DNA of 64,000 nt from Sinorhizobium fredii USDA 205 (GTDB lineage Bacteria; Pseudomonadota; Alphaproteobacteria; Rhizobiales; Rhizobiaceae). The notes under the pieces are model-generated. The model searched no databases and had not been told where the DNA came from. It worked only from the letters and a program-made list of their open reading frames with translations. Below are positions 27,224-35,892 of this stretch, piece after piece; the stretch's first letter is position 1; each line of letters starts with the position of its first letter. The stretch spans positions 62,001 through 126,000 of the forward strand of contig NZ_AUTC01000001.1 of NCBI RefSeq assembly GCF_001461695.1, in the 5' to 3' direction. The position numbers were made by a program, and so were the translations under genes.

Positions 27224-27901
27224 TCACCACACGAACGGAACGAGCCGATAGGGCACCCGTTCCGCATAGGCGTCGTATCCGGCGAGGCCGGCGCGAAGAG
27301 CCTTTTCTTCAATGCCGATGCGGATGGCGAGCAGGGCTGCGAGCCCCAATGCGGCCAGCAGCCCCCACCAGGAGCCGAGCAGCAGCGAGGTGCCGGCGAC
27401 GAAAAGCAGGCTGCCGCTGTAGAGCGGGTGGCGGACATAGCGATAGGGGCCTGTCGTGACCACCCTTTGTCCCCGCTCGCTCTGCACCTTCACGACGGGT
27501 GCGGCGAAGCTGTTTTCCCGCATCACACGGTAGCTGAAGACGATGGAGAGAACGAGCAGCAGCGCACCCGCCGCCTGTACCCATGGCGGCACTGTCGACC
27601 ATCTGAAACGTGCGGCATCGAGCGCCATGAAGGCGAAGGCGCCGAACAGGAACGGGAGAAGCACGGAAAGGAGCACCTTGTCGGCCTTCGGCTGGTCTTT
27701 CTGGATGGGTGCGGCCAATCGCTCCCTGAGCAGCGCCGGATCGTGCCAGGCGAGCAGCAGGCCGGTGGTGAGCGAAAGCGCCAGCATAATGGCGAGGTAA
27801 ATCCACGCGGCCAGCCAGGCGAAGGTTCCGGCTGAAGCGAAGAGAACAGCTCCCATGATGCCGAACCAGACGACGGTCTGGACGATCAGTCTGACGACCA
27901 T
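27224..27901 (-). CDS. Isoprenylcysteine carboxyl methyltransferase-family membrane protein
   Basis: 225-aa protein with about five TM segments and the ICMT/PEMT signature GPYRYVRHPLYSG (about residues 150-162) followed by the conserved glutamate in IGIEEKALRAGLAGYDAYAERV. Such bacterial proteins are SAM-dependent methyltransferases with membrane-embedded sites; substrates are mostly unknown, and prenylated proteins are not expected. It stands alone, with no partner genes. Confidence 0.85.
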   Translation of the reverse strand: MVVRLIVQTVVWFGIMGAVLFASAGTFAWLAAWIYLAIMLALSLTTGLLLAWHDPALLRERLAAPIQKDQPKADKVLLSVLLPFLFGAFAFMALDAARFRWSTVPPWVQAAGALLLVLSIVFSYRVMRENSFAAPVVKVQSERGQRVVTTGPYRYVRHPLYSGSLLFVAGTSLLLGSWWGLLAALGLAALLAIRIGIEEKALRAGLAGYDAYAERVPYRLVPFVW

Positions 27902-28096
27902 CGGTGAGCTCCTTGCAGTAGTACTATGCTGCCCCGGCGCTCCCGAAGCTAGCGGCGCAGTGGGGCACGTTTGCGGCAGGTTGGCCTCCTTTTTTCGGCG
28001 CGTTCACGATGTTGTGCCTCGGCGCGCCTCAAAACCGCTGCGGCGGATTCCTACATGACTTCCGTTGGCATGCCATCCAGGACAAGGAGGGCGTTA

Positions 28097-28201
28097 ATGT
28101 ATCGTTACATGATGAAAGAGTTGATGCTGATCATTGCCGGCCTGATGATCTGCGCCCTTCTGATCCTGCTCGTCACCCAGATGCCAGTCGCATCGCTCTG
28201 A
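28097..28201 (+). CDS. Small single-span membrane protein, 34 aa
   Basis: Short ORF beginning MYRYMMKELMLIIAGL and ending TQMPVASL, with one hydrophobic helix at about residues 8-28. A strong Shine-Dalgarno AGGAGG sits 8 bp before the ATG, which is unusual for random sequence. Lys7 and Glu8 flank the helix, suggesting a cytoplasmic N terminus. No family is recognised. It ends 14 bp before the convergent DUF1810 gene. Coding status rests on the ribosome-binding site and the helix. Confidence 0.6.
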   Translation: MYRYMMKELMLIIAGLMICALLILLVTQMPVASL

Positions 28202-28214
28202 GGTTGGCCGCCAT

Positions 28215-28643
28215 TCAGACCCTGCCCAGACTTTCCATCGTTCGGGGATCCCTGACGCCATTGTAGTAGTGGTCGAGCGCTTTTGCGAATGCGTCGACGG
28301 TCGGGTCGGCGGCCTCGAAGAGCGTCATCGACGAGCGGAACTTCAGATCGTCCGGCCGTCCGAAGATGGCCAGAGTGCTGCGTCCGGCTACCGCATTCAC
28401 GGCTTCCGTACATTCGACAAGGCGCCGGCCGAGCAGCGGGTGTCCGAGATAGGCCCGCGCCTCGTCGAGATCCGCCAGCGCATAATATTGCGCCATCGAG
28501 GAGTGGCCGAGGCCCCGGATCTGCGGGAAGATGAACCACATCCAGTGGGTCCGCTTGGCGCCGGCGCGAAGCTCCGCCAATGCGGTTTCATAGACGCCTT
28601 GCTGGGCCTCGACGAAGCGCTCGAGACTGAAGGCTTCGCTCAT
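28215..28643 (-). CDS. DUF1810 family protein
   Basis: 142-aa soluble protein of the DUF1810 (YbiA-neighbour/calpastatin-like) family, function unknown. Conserved blocks are LERFVEAQQGVYETALAEL, THWMWFIFPQIRGLGHSSMAQYY, and GRPDDLKFRSSMTLFE. The ATG of MSEAFSLERF was chosen; a longer in-frame start would add a Gly/Pro-rich segment unlike the family. It follows the aldo/keto reductase gene on the same strand (46-bp gap) and may be co-transcribed. Confidence 0.88.
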   Translation of the reverse strand: MSEAFSLERFVEAQQGVYETALAELRAGAKRTHWMWFIFPQIRGLGHSSMAQYYALADLDEARAYLGHPLLGRRLVECTEAVNAVAGRSTLAIFGRPDDLKFRSSMTLFEAADPTVDAFAKALDHYYNGVRDPRTMESLGRV

Positions 28644-28689
28644 CTTTGTTTGCCTTGGCTGAATACCGGGAGGAGGTCCGTGCCCGCCC

Positions 28690-29676
28690 TTACCATCGCT
28701 GATGAACATGAACCTTGATCAGCCGCTCGTAAAGTGCGGCGATCGCCTCCATCGTCGCTCCGTCGATCGAGGCAAGAGCGCTCGCCGCCGCGTTCGATTG
28801 CGCCTGTTCGGCATTTCGGGCGCCGGGAATGACGACGGAAACTGCCTCCTGCGCGAGGATCCAGCGGAGCGCGAATTGCGCCATCGGCACATTGGCCGGC
28901 ACCAGCCTGCGCAACTCATCCACGGCTTCCAGCGCAACCTCGAACGGCACGCCGGCGAAGGTCTCGCCGACGTCGAAGGCTTCGCCGTGGCGGTTGAAGT
29001 TGCGGTGGTCATCGGCGGCGAAGACCGTGTCCCTGCCGATCTTGCCGGAAAGCAGGCCGGAGGCGAGCGGCACGCGCACGATGATGCCGACATTCTTTTT
29101 CCTTGCCTCGGCAAAGAAGAGGTCATGCGGCCGCTGGCGGAAGATATTGTAGATGATCTGCACCGTGGCGACGCCGGGATATTCGATCGCCTTCAGGGCC
29201 TCCTCGACCCTTTCGACCGAGACGCCGTAGTGGCGGATCTTGCCCTTGGTCACAAGCTGGTCGAGCGCGCCGAAGAGCTCCGGGTGGTAGTAGACGTCCG
29301 TCGGCGGGCAATGGAGCTGGACGAGATCGAGTGTCTCTACGCCGAGATTCTTAAGGCTCCGGTCGATGAAGGCTTCGATATTGGCGCCGGTATAGGCCTC
29401 GGCAACATGCGGATTGAGCCGTCGCCCGGCCTTGGTCGCGACAAAGGGCTTCTCACCTCCGCGCTCCTTCAGCACCGCTGCGATGATCTTTTCCGAGCGC
29501 CCGTCGCCATAGACGTCGGCGGTGTCGATGAAGGTGACGCCATTGTCGAGCGCGGCGTGAAGGGCGCGCTTGCCGTCTGCCTCGCTGACATCGCCCCAGG
29601 AGCCGCCGATCTGCCAGGCGCCGAAGCCGATCTCCGAAATCGTTGCGCTCGTCCGTCCCAAAGTCCTCGTCTTCAT
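28690..29676 (-). CDS. Aldo/keto reductase
   Basis: 328-aa NADP(H)-dependent TIM-barrel oxidoreductase. Catalytic tetrad residues are visible: Asp and Tyr in FIDTADVYGDGRSE, Lys in FVATKAG, and His in VQLHCPPTD. The C-terminal cofactor region is VVIPGARNAEQAQSN. The start is the ATG of MKTRTLGRTSATISEIGFGAW. Substrate unknown; family members reduce carbonyls in detoxification or sugar metabolism. Confidence 0.93.
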   Translation of the reverse strand: MKTRTLGRTSATISEIGFGAWQIGGSWGDVSEADGKRALHAALDNGVTFIDTADVYGDGRSEKIIAAVLKERGGEKPFVATKAGRRLNPHVAEAYTGANIEAFIDRSLKNLGVETLDLVQLHCPPTDVYYHPELFGALDQLVTKGKIRHYGVSVERVEEALKAIEYPGVATVQIIYNIFRQRPHDLFFAEARKKNVGIIVRVPLASGLLSGKIGRDTVFAADDHRNFNRHGEAFDVGETFAGVPFEVALEAVDELRRLVPANVPMAQFALRWILAQEAVSVVIPGARNAEQAQSNAAASALASIDGATMEAIAALYERLIKVHVHQRW

Positions 29677-29769
29677 CTGAATGTCTCCTCGCTTTACCCA
29701 TCTCGCAGCGGCGCCACGCATGTTTATCGGTCATTTGTATGATGATTGTGAGACCGAGGAAAAAGGGCG

Positions 29770-30381
29770 TCAATTCTCGAGCGATACGATCGCCTTGCCG
29801 CGGCTGAGGTCACTGACGAGGTCGCGTGTCGCTTCCGCCGTGTCCTTCCGCAGTTCAATCACCAACACTGCACCTGTGTCGGTGAAGCTTTCGCCGGCGA
29901 TCGCAACGCCGCGGGCGGTGAGCCGCGCCTTGATCAGGGCGAGATCGACAAAGTCGCAGGCGACCGTGGCACGGAGCGTCTCGATCCGTTCGACCTTTTC
30001 CGCAGCCCTCAGGCAGAGTGCGGCGGTGCCGCCATAGGCGCGGATCAGCCCGCCGCTGCCGAGCAGGACACCGCCGAACCAGCGCGTCACGACGACCGCG
30101 ACCCGGTCGAGCGACTGGCCGTCGATCGCCGACAGGATCGGCTTGCCCGCCGTGCCGCTCGGCTCGCCGTCATCGTTGAAGCGATAGGTCTGGCCGATCC
30201 GCCAGGCCCAGCAATTGTGGTTGGCGGCCGGCTCGGAATGGGCGGCGAGAAAGGCCTTGGCCGACGCCTCGTCGTCGATCGGGCCGGCGATCGCCAGAAA
30301 GCGGCTCTTCTTGATTTCCTGTGTCGAGGTCTCGATGCGCTGGAGCGTGAACATCCGCTGTTTCCGTTTGGGAGCGCTCAT
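29770..30381 (-). CDS. YigZ/IMPACT family protein
   Basis: 203-aa protein of the YigZ family. The N-terminal UPF0029/IMPACT domain shows KKSRFLAIAGPI, NHNCWAWRIG, FNDDGEPSGTAGKPIL and VVTRWFGGVLLGSGGL; a ferredoxin-like C-terminal domain (about 135-203) follows. Function is uncertain, possibly related to translation or nucleic-acid binding. ATG starts at 30405, 30381 and 30354 are all possible; none has a strong Shine-Dalgarno sequence. Confidence 0.87.
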   Translation of the reverse strand: MSAPKRKQRMFTLQRIETSTQEIKKSRFLAIAGPIDDEASAKAFLAAHSEPAANHNCWAWRIGQTYRFNDDGEPSGTAGKPILSAIDGQSLDRVAVVVTRWFGGVLLGSGGLIRAYGGTAALCLRAAEKVERIETLRATVACDFVDLALIKARLTARGVAIAGESFTDTGAVLVIELRKDTAEATRDLVSDLSRGKAIVSLEN

Positions 30382-30432
30382 AGCGGAATGTTGGCGTTGC
30401 GTCATCCTCGATGGACTGCCTGCGCAGCATTA

Positions 30433-30592
30433 CCCCTCCCCAACCCCTTCCCACAGGTGGGAGGGGCTCTGGCGCCCGCTGCGGCCGAGCGCCGTGCCTG
30501 AAGATTTCGGCCTCGTTGCAACGGTCAAAAAAGGCGTGGAAGTGTGCGGCATCTCAAGCCCCTCGCCCTTGTGGGGAGGGGTTGGGGAGGGG
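30433..30592. repeat. 160-bp element with 15-bp terminal inverted repeats
   Basis: Bounded by CCCCTCCCCAACCCC (30433-30447) and its exact complement GGGGTTGGGGAGGGG (30578-30592), with secondary palindromes inside each end. It is non-coding and sits between the putA stop and the YigZ gene. Size and terminal symmetry suggest a MITE- or RIME-like repeat. Confidence 0.75.
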
Positions 30593-30605
30593 AAGTTTTG
30601 GTCGC

Positions 30606-33600
30606 TCAGCCGATCGCCATCAGGCTGGCATTGCCGCCGGCGGCAGCCGTGTTGATCGAGGCGGAAACCTCCTCGACCAGCCAGTTCAGGCAATAGGCAT
30701 CCGGATTGCGGGCGATCTCCTCGCCCGAGGCGGCCTGGACCAGCACGAGCGGACCCGGCAGGCCGGCGATCACCTTGATGACCTGGCGGATACGTTCGGC
30801 GTCGCCTTCGACCAGCGCGCCGGCAAACGGACCGTCGGCGGACCAGTCCTTCGACCAGGAAACGCGCAGCGCGACGCTGTGCGGCAGGGACTTGAGCGAG
30901 GCCTGCAGGCCGGATGCGGCGTCGACGACGACGCTGTTTCCGGTCGCTAGCGCCGCGGCGAGCTGGTGGTAGAGCCCGCCCTCGGTGGCCGGCACAAGCA
31001 GAACGCGGCCGCGCGGATGCAGTGCATAGAGATTGCGTTCGCCGACCGGGCCGGGGAGTTCCAGATCCAGGCCGAGCGCCGAGGTGCTGCCGGCATTGCG
31101 GGCCGCCTCGGCCTCCGCCGTTGCACCCTTGCTGTCGAGCCACTTGGCGAAATCGAGCAGCGTCGGGTCAATATGCACGGAGCTGTGCTGCGGCGGCACC
31201 GGAGCCGGCGTCACCAGCCGGCCGAGATAGAGCGGCCCGCCGGCCTTCGGCCCGGTGCCGGAAAGGCCGCGACCGCCGAAGGGCTGCACGCCGACGACTG
31301 CGCCGATGATGTTGCGGTTGACATAGAGATTGCCGGCCTTGATGCGGCTCGTCACATGGGCGATCGTCTCGTCGAGGCGCGTGTGCAGGCCGAAGGTCAG
31401 CCCATAGCCGGTGGCGTTGATATCGTCGATCAGCCGGTCGAGATTGTCGCGGCGGTAGCGGATGACGTGCAGCACCGGCCCGAAGACCTCGCGCTTCAAA
31501 TCGGAAAGCTTCTCCAGCTCGATGATCGTCGGCGGCACGAAGGTGCCCTTTTCCGTCGCGGCGGCCAGCCCGATCTGCTCCACCTTGCGGCCGAGCCCGC
31601 GCATCCGCTCGATGTGCGTCTCGATGATGTCCTTGGCCTCGGCGGAGATCACCGGGCCGACATCCACGGAAAGACGGTCGGTGCGGCCGATGTTCAATTC
31701 GTGAAGCGCGCCTTTCAGCATGGTCAGCGTGCGATCGGCGACGTCCTCCTGCAGGCAGAGCACGCGCAGCGCCGAGCAGCGCTGGCCGGCACTGTCGAAG
31801 GCCGAGGCGATGACATCGCCGACGACCTGTTCGGCAAGCGCCGAGGAATCGACGATCATCGCGTTCTGGCCGCCGGTTTCGGCAATGAGCGGGATCGGCC
31901 GGCCGGCCGCCGAGAGCCGATCGGCGAGCTGCGCCTGGATGAGCCGCGCCACCTCCGTCGAGCCGGTGAACATCACGCCGGCGGTCTCGGGTGCGGCAAC
32001 CAGGGCGGCGCCGACGCGGCCGTCGCCCGGCAGGAGCTGCAGCGCGCTGGCCGGCACGCCGGCCTCATGCAGGATGCGCACCCCTTCGGCGGCGATCAGC
32101 GGCGTTTCTTCCGCCGGCTTGGCCAGCACCGGGTTGCCGGCGACGAGAGCGGCGGCGATCTGCCCGGTGAAGATTGCCAGCGGAAAGTTCCACGGGCTGA
32201 TGCAGACGACCGCACCGAGCGGCCGGTGGGCCTGGCCAAGGGTCCGGCGCGTCTGTTCGGCGTAATAGCGCAGGAAATCGATCGCCTCGCGCACCTCGGC
32301 AATCGCATTCAGCAACGACTTGCCTGCCTCGCGCACGATCAGCCCGAGGAGCGTCGGCATGCGTGCCTGCATCAAATCGGCGGCGCGGTCGAGGCAGGCC
32401 GCCCGTTCGGCCGGGGAAACCGCAGCCCAACTCGGGGCCGCGTCGGCGGCAAGGCGCACGGCCCGCTTCGCGTCTTCCTCGGAAGTCTCCGTGACCGAGC
32501 CGACGCGGTCACGGTGGTCGCCGGGATTGACAACAGGGCGCGTCTCGCCCGAAGCCGCGCCGCTTGCAAGTTGCGGTGCCGCGGTCCAACCGATCGCGGC
32601 GCTTGCCTTGAGCGTCTCGGTCAAGGCGGCAAGGGTCGCTTCATTGGATATGTCGAGGCCGGCGGAATTCGGCCGCGTTGCAAACAGCTCGGCCGGCAGC
32701 GCTATCTTCTCGTGCTTCGCACCGACGAGCGGCATGGCGCGGACGATTTCTACCGGATCGGCGATCAACTCGTCGATCGAAACGCCCGGATCGGCGATGC
32801 GATGCACGAAGGAGGAGTTGGCGCCGTTCTCGAGCAGGCGGCGGACGAGATAGGCAAGCAGTGTTTCGTGCGTGCCGACCGGCGCATAGATGCGGCAGGG
32901 CCGGCCGAGATTCTCCCGTCCGACCACCTCTTCATAGAGCGGCTCGCCCATGCCGTGCAGGCACTGGAACTCGTACTTGCCGACGTGAAAGTCCTTGCCG
33001 GCCATGTGGTGGATGGTGGCGAGCGTCTGGGCGTTGTGCGTGGCGAATTGCGGGAAAACCGCATCCGTCGCCGAAAGCAGCTTGCGGGCGCAGGCGATGT
33101 AGGAAACGTCTGTATGGATCTTGCGGGTGAAGACCGGGAAATCCTCGAGCCCGTCGAGTTGCGCCCGCTTGATTTCGGCGTCCCAATAGGCGCCCTTGAC
33201 GAGCCTGACCATGATGCGCCGGCCGGCGCGCCGGGCCAGATCGATGAGGAAATCGAGCACGAAGGGGCAGCGCTTGCCATAGGCCTGCACGACGAAGCCC
33301 ATGCCGTTCCAGTCGGCAAGATCGGCATCGAGGCAAAGCTCTTCCAGAAGGTCGAGCGACAGTTCCAGCCGGTCGGCCTCTTCGGCGTCGATGTTGAAGC
33401 CGATATCGTATTTCTTGGCAAGGAGGGCGAGCGACTTCACCTTCGGCAGCAATTCGTCCATCACCCGCGAGGCCTGCGCCCGCGTATAGCGCGGATGCAG
33501 CGCGGAGAGCTTGATCGAGATGCCGGGGCCTTCGTAAATGCCGCGTCCGGCAGAGGCCTTGCCGATCGCGTGGATGGCCGCCTCATAGTCCTTGTAGTAG

Positions 33601-34310
33601 CGCTCCGCGTCGGCGGCGGTCGTCGCCGCTTCGCCGAGCATGTCGTAGGAATAGCGAAACCCCTTCTGCTCGAGCGCGCGGGAGCGGCGCAGCGCCTCGT
33701 CGATCGTCTCGCCGGTCACGAATTGCTCGCCCATCATCCGCATGGCCATGTCGACGCCGCGGCGGATCACCGGCTCGCCGCAGCGCGAGATCAGCCGCGT
33801 CAGCGCCGCGGCGAGGCTGCGGTCGTTGACCGTCGAGGTCAGCTTGCCCGTGACGACCAGACCCCAGGTGGCGGCGTTGACGAACAGCGACCGGCCGCCG
33901 CCGAGATGGGACTTCCAGTTGCCTTCGGAGATCTTGTCGCGGATCAGCGCGTCGCGGGTTGCCGTGTCGGGAATGCGCAGCAGCGCCTCCGCAAGGCACA
34001 TGAGTGCCACGCCCTCCTGGCTCGAAAGCGAGTATTCCTGCACCAGCCCCTCGACGCCCGAACCCTTGTGCTTGGCGCGCAGCGCCGCGACCAGCTTGCG
34101 GGCGGTCCCGGCGGCGGCGTCCCGCGTTCCCCGCGGCAGTGTCGCGGCTTCGACGAGCGGCGGCAGGCATTCCGTCTCGGGCCGGCGATAGGCGGCGGTG
34201 ATCGCCTGGCGCAGCGTGCTCTGCGTCCGGATCGGCGGCGCAAAGTCGGCAAAGGGCGCGGGTGCGGCGTCGGTGGTGATGGTTGGTTTTTGAAGCTGGG
34301 TCTGGCTCAT
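30606..34310 (-). CDS. putA: Bifunctional proline dehydrogenase / L-glutamate gamma-semialdehyde dehydrogenase
   Basis: 1234-aa trifunctional-size PutA that oxidises proline to glutamate. The N-terminal arm (ITAAYRRPETE, YSLSSQEGVALMCLAEALLRIPD) is followed by the FAD proline dehydrogenase barrel (VRLVKGAYWDAEIKRAQ, YAPVGTHETLLAYLVRRL) and the NAD aldehyde dehydrogenase domain (about 530-1000: ISPWNFPLAIFTGQ, catalytic Cys in SAGQRCSALR), then a C-terminal ALDH-like tail. The E. coli-type N-terminal ribbon-helix-helix DNA-binding domain is absent. No putR (Lrp-type) gene is adjacent, matching what is known of S. meliloti. A candidate operator lies about 115-150 bp upstream. Confidence 0.97.
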   Translation of the reverse strand: MSQTQLQKPTITTDAAPAPFADFAPPIRTQSTLRQAITAAYRRPETECLPPLVEAATLPRGTRDAAAGTARKLVAALRAKHKGSGVEGLVQEYSLSSQEGVALMCLAEALLRIPDTATRDALIRDKISEGNWKSHLGGGRSLFVNAATWGLVVTGKLTSTVNDRSLAAALTRLISRCGEPVIRRGVDMAMRMMGEQFVTGETIDEALRRSRALEQKGFRYSYDMLGEAATTAADAERYYKDYEAAIHAIGKASAGRGIYEGPGISIKLSALHPRYTRAQASRVMDELLPKVKSLALLAKKYDIGFNIDAEEADRLELSLDLLEELCLDADLADWNGMGFVVQAYGKRCPFVLDFLIDLARRAGRRIMVRLVKGAYWDAEIKRAQLDGLEDFPVFTRKIHTDVSYIACARKLLSATDAVFPQFATHNAQTLATIHHMAGKDFHVGKYEFQCLHGMGEPLYEEVVGRENLGRPCRIYAPVGTHETLLAYLVRRLLENGANSSFVHRIADPGVSIDELIADPVEIVRAMPLVGAKHEKIALPAELFATRPNSAGLDISNEATLAALTETLKASAAIGWTAAPQLASGAASGETRPVVNPGDHRDRVGSVTETSEEDAKRAVRLAADAAPSWAAVSPAERAACLDRAADLMQARMPTLLGLIVREAGKSLLNAIAEVREAIDFLRYYAEQTRRTLGQAHRPLGAVVCISPWNFPLAIFTGQIAAALVAGNPVLAKPAEETPLIAAEGVRILHEAGVPASALQLLPGDGRVGAALVAAPETAGVMFTGSTEVARLIQAQLADRLSAAGRPIPLIAETGGQNAMIVDSSALAEQVVGDVIASAFDSAGQRCSALRVLCLQEDVADRTLTMLKGALHELNIGRTDRLSVDVGPVISAEAKDIIETHIERMRGLGRKVEQIGLAAATEKGTFVPPTIIELEKLSDLKREVFGPVLHVIRYRRDNLDRLIDDINATGYGLTFGLHTRLDETIAHVTSRIKAGNLYVNRNIIGAVVGVQPFGGRGLSGTGPKAGGPLYLGRLVTPAPVPPQHSSVHIDPTLLDFAKWLDSKGATAEAEAARNAGSTSALGLDLELPGPVGERNLYALHPRGRVLLVPATEGGLYHQLAAALATGNSVVVDAASGLQASLKSLPHSVALRVSWSKDWSADGPFAGALVEGDAERIRQVIKVIAGLPGPLVLVQAASGEEIARNPDAYCLNWLVEEVSASINTAAAGGNASLMAIG

Positions 34311-34423
34311 CGAACGCGGTCCTCCACGCGGGGTAGCGGGGCGCCCTGGCGCCCTTCAATTCGGGGCCGAAAATACGCTTCTTGCCGCCGAACATCCATC
34401 CGGCAATTTTGCTCAGGCTCAGG

Positions 34424-34461
34424 ATGTTTCTCTAAGCGGGTTGACTATTTTGGAGAAACAT
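34424..34461. promoter_or_regulatory. Candidate operator upstream of putA
   Basis: Perfect inverted repeat ATGTTTCTC (34424-34432) and GAGAAACAT (34453-34461), 20-bp spacer, arm centres 29 bp apart, so both arms lie near the same DNA face. It is the only marked structure in the 187-bp gap between the YkgJ-type gene and putA. The binding protein is unknown. Confidence 0.5.
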
Positions 34462-34497
34462 GCGGATCTGGCAGGACTGATCCGAATGTTTCCATGT

Positions 34498-34812
34498 TCA
34501 GGCGGCGGCGCCGAAAAGGCGTTGGCGGGCCATCAGGCATTCGTCGTCACCGGGCATGCACGTCCGGCAGACAATGGGTCTTACGGCGTAGACCTTGCAG
34601 GCGACAAACTTGCCGAGCGCGCCTTCGAGCGCCGTGCAGCGGTCGTTTTCGCAGCGCATGCCGCCAAGGTCGGCTGCGACATGGTCCGCCGGTATTTGTT
34701 CCAGCTCCTCTTCCGTCTCCAGCGAAAAGCGCGGCCATTCGGCCGAATAGGCGCAACAGGCGCCACAGCTCTGGCAATCGAAATCGTAATGGGGGGAAAG
34801 GGCAGAGGTCAT
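34498..34812 (-). CDS. YkgJ family cysteine-cluster protein
   Basis: 104-aa protein with the zinc/iron-chelating cysteine cluster domain: CQSCGACC near residue 13, further cysteines at MRCENDRC, FVACKVY and CRTCMPGDDEC. The spacing suits a YkgJ/UPF0153-type metal-binding protein; the bound metal and role are unknown. It precedes putA on the same strand, but the gap with an inverted repeat suggests separate control. Confidence 0.85.
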   Translation of the reverse strand: MTSALSPHYDFDCQSCGACCAYSAEWPRFSLETEEELEQIPADHVAADLGGMRCENDRCTALEGALGKFVACKVYAVRPIVCRTCMPGDDECLMARQRLFGAAA

Positions 34813-34851
34813 GGCGCCAGCCTAGCACGAAGCCGGAAGTGTCGAAATGGC

Positions 34852-34901
34852 CTACAGCGTTGTGCGTCTTTGCAGACGCAGCACTTTGATTTGCCGCATG
34901 C
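34852..34901. repeat. Degenerate palindromic repeat
   Basis: Starts CTACAGCG and ends GCACTTTGATTTGCCGCATG, matching 18 of 20 bases of the corresponding end in the repeat at 26237-26346 (GCACTTTGAATTGCTGCATG). The internal stem GTGCGTCT/AGACGCAG has diverged. It lies directly beyond the stop of the phosphodiesterase gene. Confidence 0.65.
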
Positions 34902-34902
34902 T

Positions 34903-35709
34903 TCACGCCACTGCGGCATCGCGCTTGGCGATCTCGTAGTCTTCCGTGTGGACGAGCACCCCGTCGCGCGTGACGAGCGCAATACCGTAGGCCGCCGGCT
35001 CGTCCACCGACAGCGAGGCGTCCGGAATGTCGAAGGGCATAGGCTGCTGATGCACCGTACTCTTGAAGACGGAGAAGGGGATGCCGCGGCTGGAGCCGCT
35101 TATGGTGCGGTGCACATGGCCGGCGAAGATGTGGCGGACATTGCCGTGCCGCCGAACCAGTCCATAGAAATCCTCCTCGTTGATGAGGCGGAACATATCG
35201 ATGCCGACAAAGCCGGTGACGTGCGGCGGGTGATGCATGAAGATCAGCACCGGCCGGTCGCCGGCGCTTGCGAGTTGCCGGTCGAGCCAGCCGAGGCGCC
35301 TGTCGCAAAGATAGCCGGCATGGCTGACTGGATAGTCGTAGGGCGGCGCAAACAGCGTGTCGAGGAGAATGGCGCGGCAGTCGGCAAAATCGATCACCTG
35401 CTGGACGAAGCCGTTGTCATCCGTTGGCGCCTCGTCGAAGACGTCCAGAAACGCCTCGCGGCGGTCGTGATTGCCTATCATGACCGCCGCCGGCGGATTG
35501 AGTTCGCCGAGAAGGGCTTTCAGCCGCTCGTAGGAGGCGCGGTCCGCTCCATGCGCCAGATCACCCGCGAAGATCACGCGATCCGCGTCGGCATGGTAGC
35601 GATTGACATGCGCGATGCCGGCGGCCAGCCGCCGATAGGGATCGATCCCTATGATCGACATGCCCTCGGGAACCATGTGCAAATCGGTGAAGATGATGAA
35701 CTTCGTCAT
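34903..35709 (-). CDS. Metallophosphoesterase (CpdA-like phosphodiesterase)
   Basis: 268-aa class III cyclic-nucleotide-phosphodiesterase-like enzyme. Metal ligands fall in the expected order: DLH (residues 9-11), GDLAHG, GNHD, FMHHPP and GHVHR. The family hydrolyses cAMP or other phosphodiesters with a dinuclear metal site. The ATG for MTKFIIFTDLHM is chosen; the frame stays open upstream but is not conserved. It is divergent from the proline-racemase-family gene. A functional tie to the adenylate cyclase 3-5 kb away is possible but speculative. Confidence 0.9.
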   Translation of the reverse strand: MTKFIIFTDLHMVPEGMSIIGIDPYRRLAAGIAHVNRYHADADRVIFAGDLAHGADRASYERLKALLGELNPPAAVMIGNHDRREAFLDVFDEAPTDDNGFVQQVIDFADCRAILLDTLFAPPYDYPVSHAGYLCDRRLGWLDRQLASAGDRPVLIFMHHPPHVTGFVGIDMFRLINEEDFYGLVRRHGNVRHIFAGHVHRTISGSSRGIPFSVFKSTVHQQPMPFDIPDASLSVDEPAAYGIALVTRDGVLVHTEDYEIAKRDAAVA

Positions 35710-35849
35710 GGATCGGCCCGGCGCGATGCGTTTTCTTTTCACGCTCCCGCGCCTGTGTCTGGGCGTCAAGCGGCAACTTTGGGTGCGTGGGGGAGGCAAC
35801 GCGCCTTGGCACGCGGCGCACTTGCGGCTGGACCATGAAAGCGGTATGC

Positions 35850-35861
35850 CTGATATATCAG
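35850..35861. promoter_or_regulatory. Palindromic candidate operator before the proline-racemase-family gene
   Basis: Perfect 12-bp palindrome CTGATATATCAG, 31 bp before the start of the gene at 35893 and in the divergent region with the phosphodiesterase gene. The size and TGATATATCA core fit a GntR-type site, but no regulator gene is adjacent. Confidence 0.4.
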
Positions 35862-35892
35862 ATGACACTGACGCTGTTCCGGAGACACGGCC

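Noticed and set aside
34441..34446. TTGACT resembling a + strand -35 element
   Set aside because: No + strand gene follows; it lies inside the spacer of the putA inverted repeat.
30966..34889. 1307-codon open frame on the + strand
   Set aside because: It is antisense to putA, whose protein has complete conserved motifs; high GC creates long open antisense frames.
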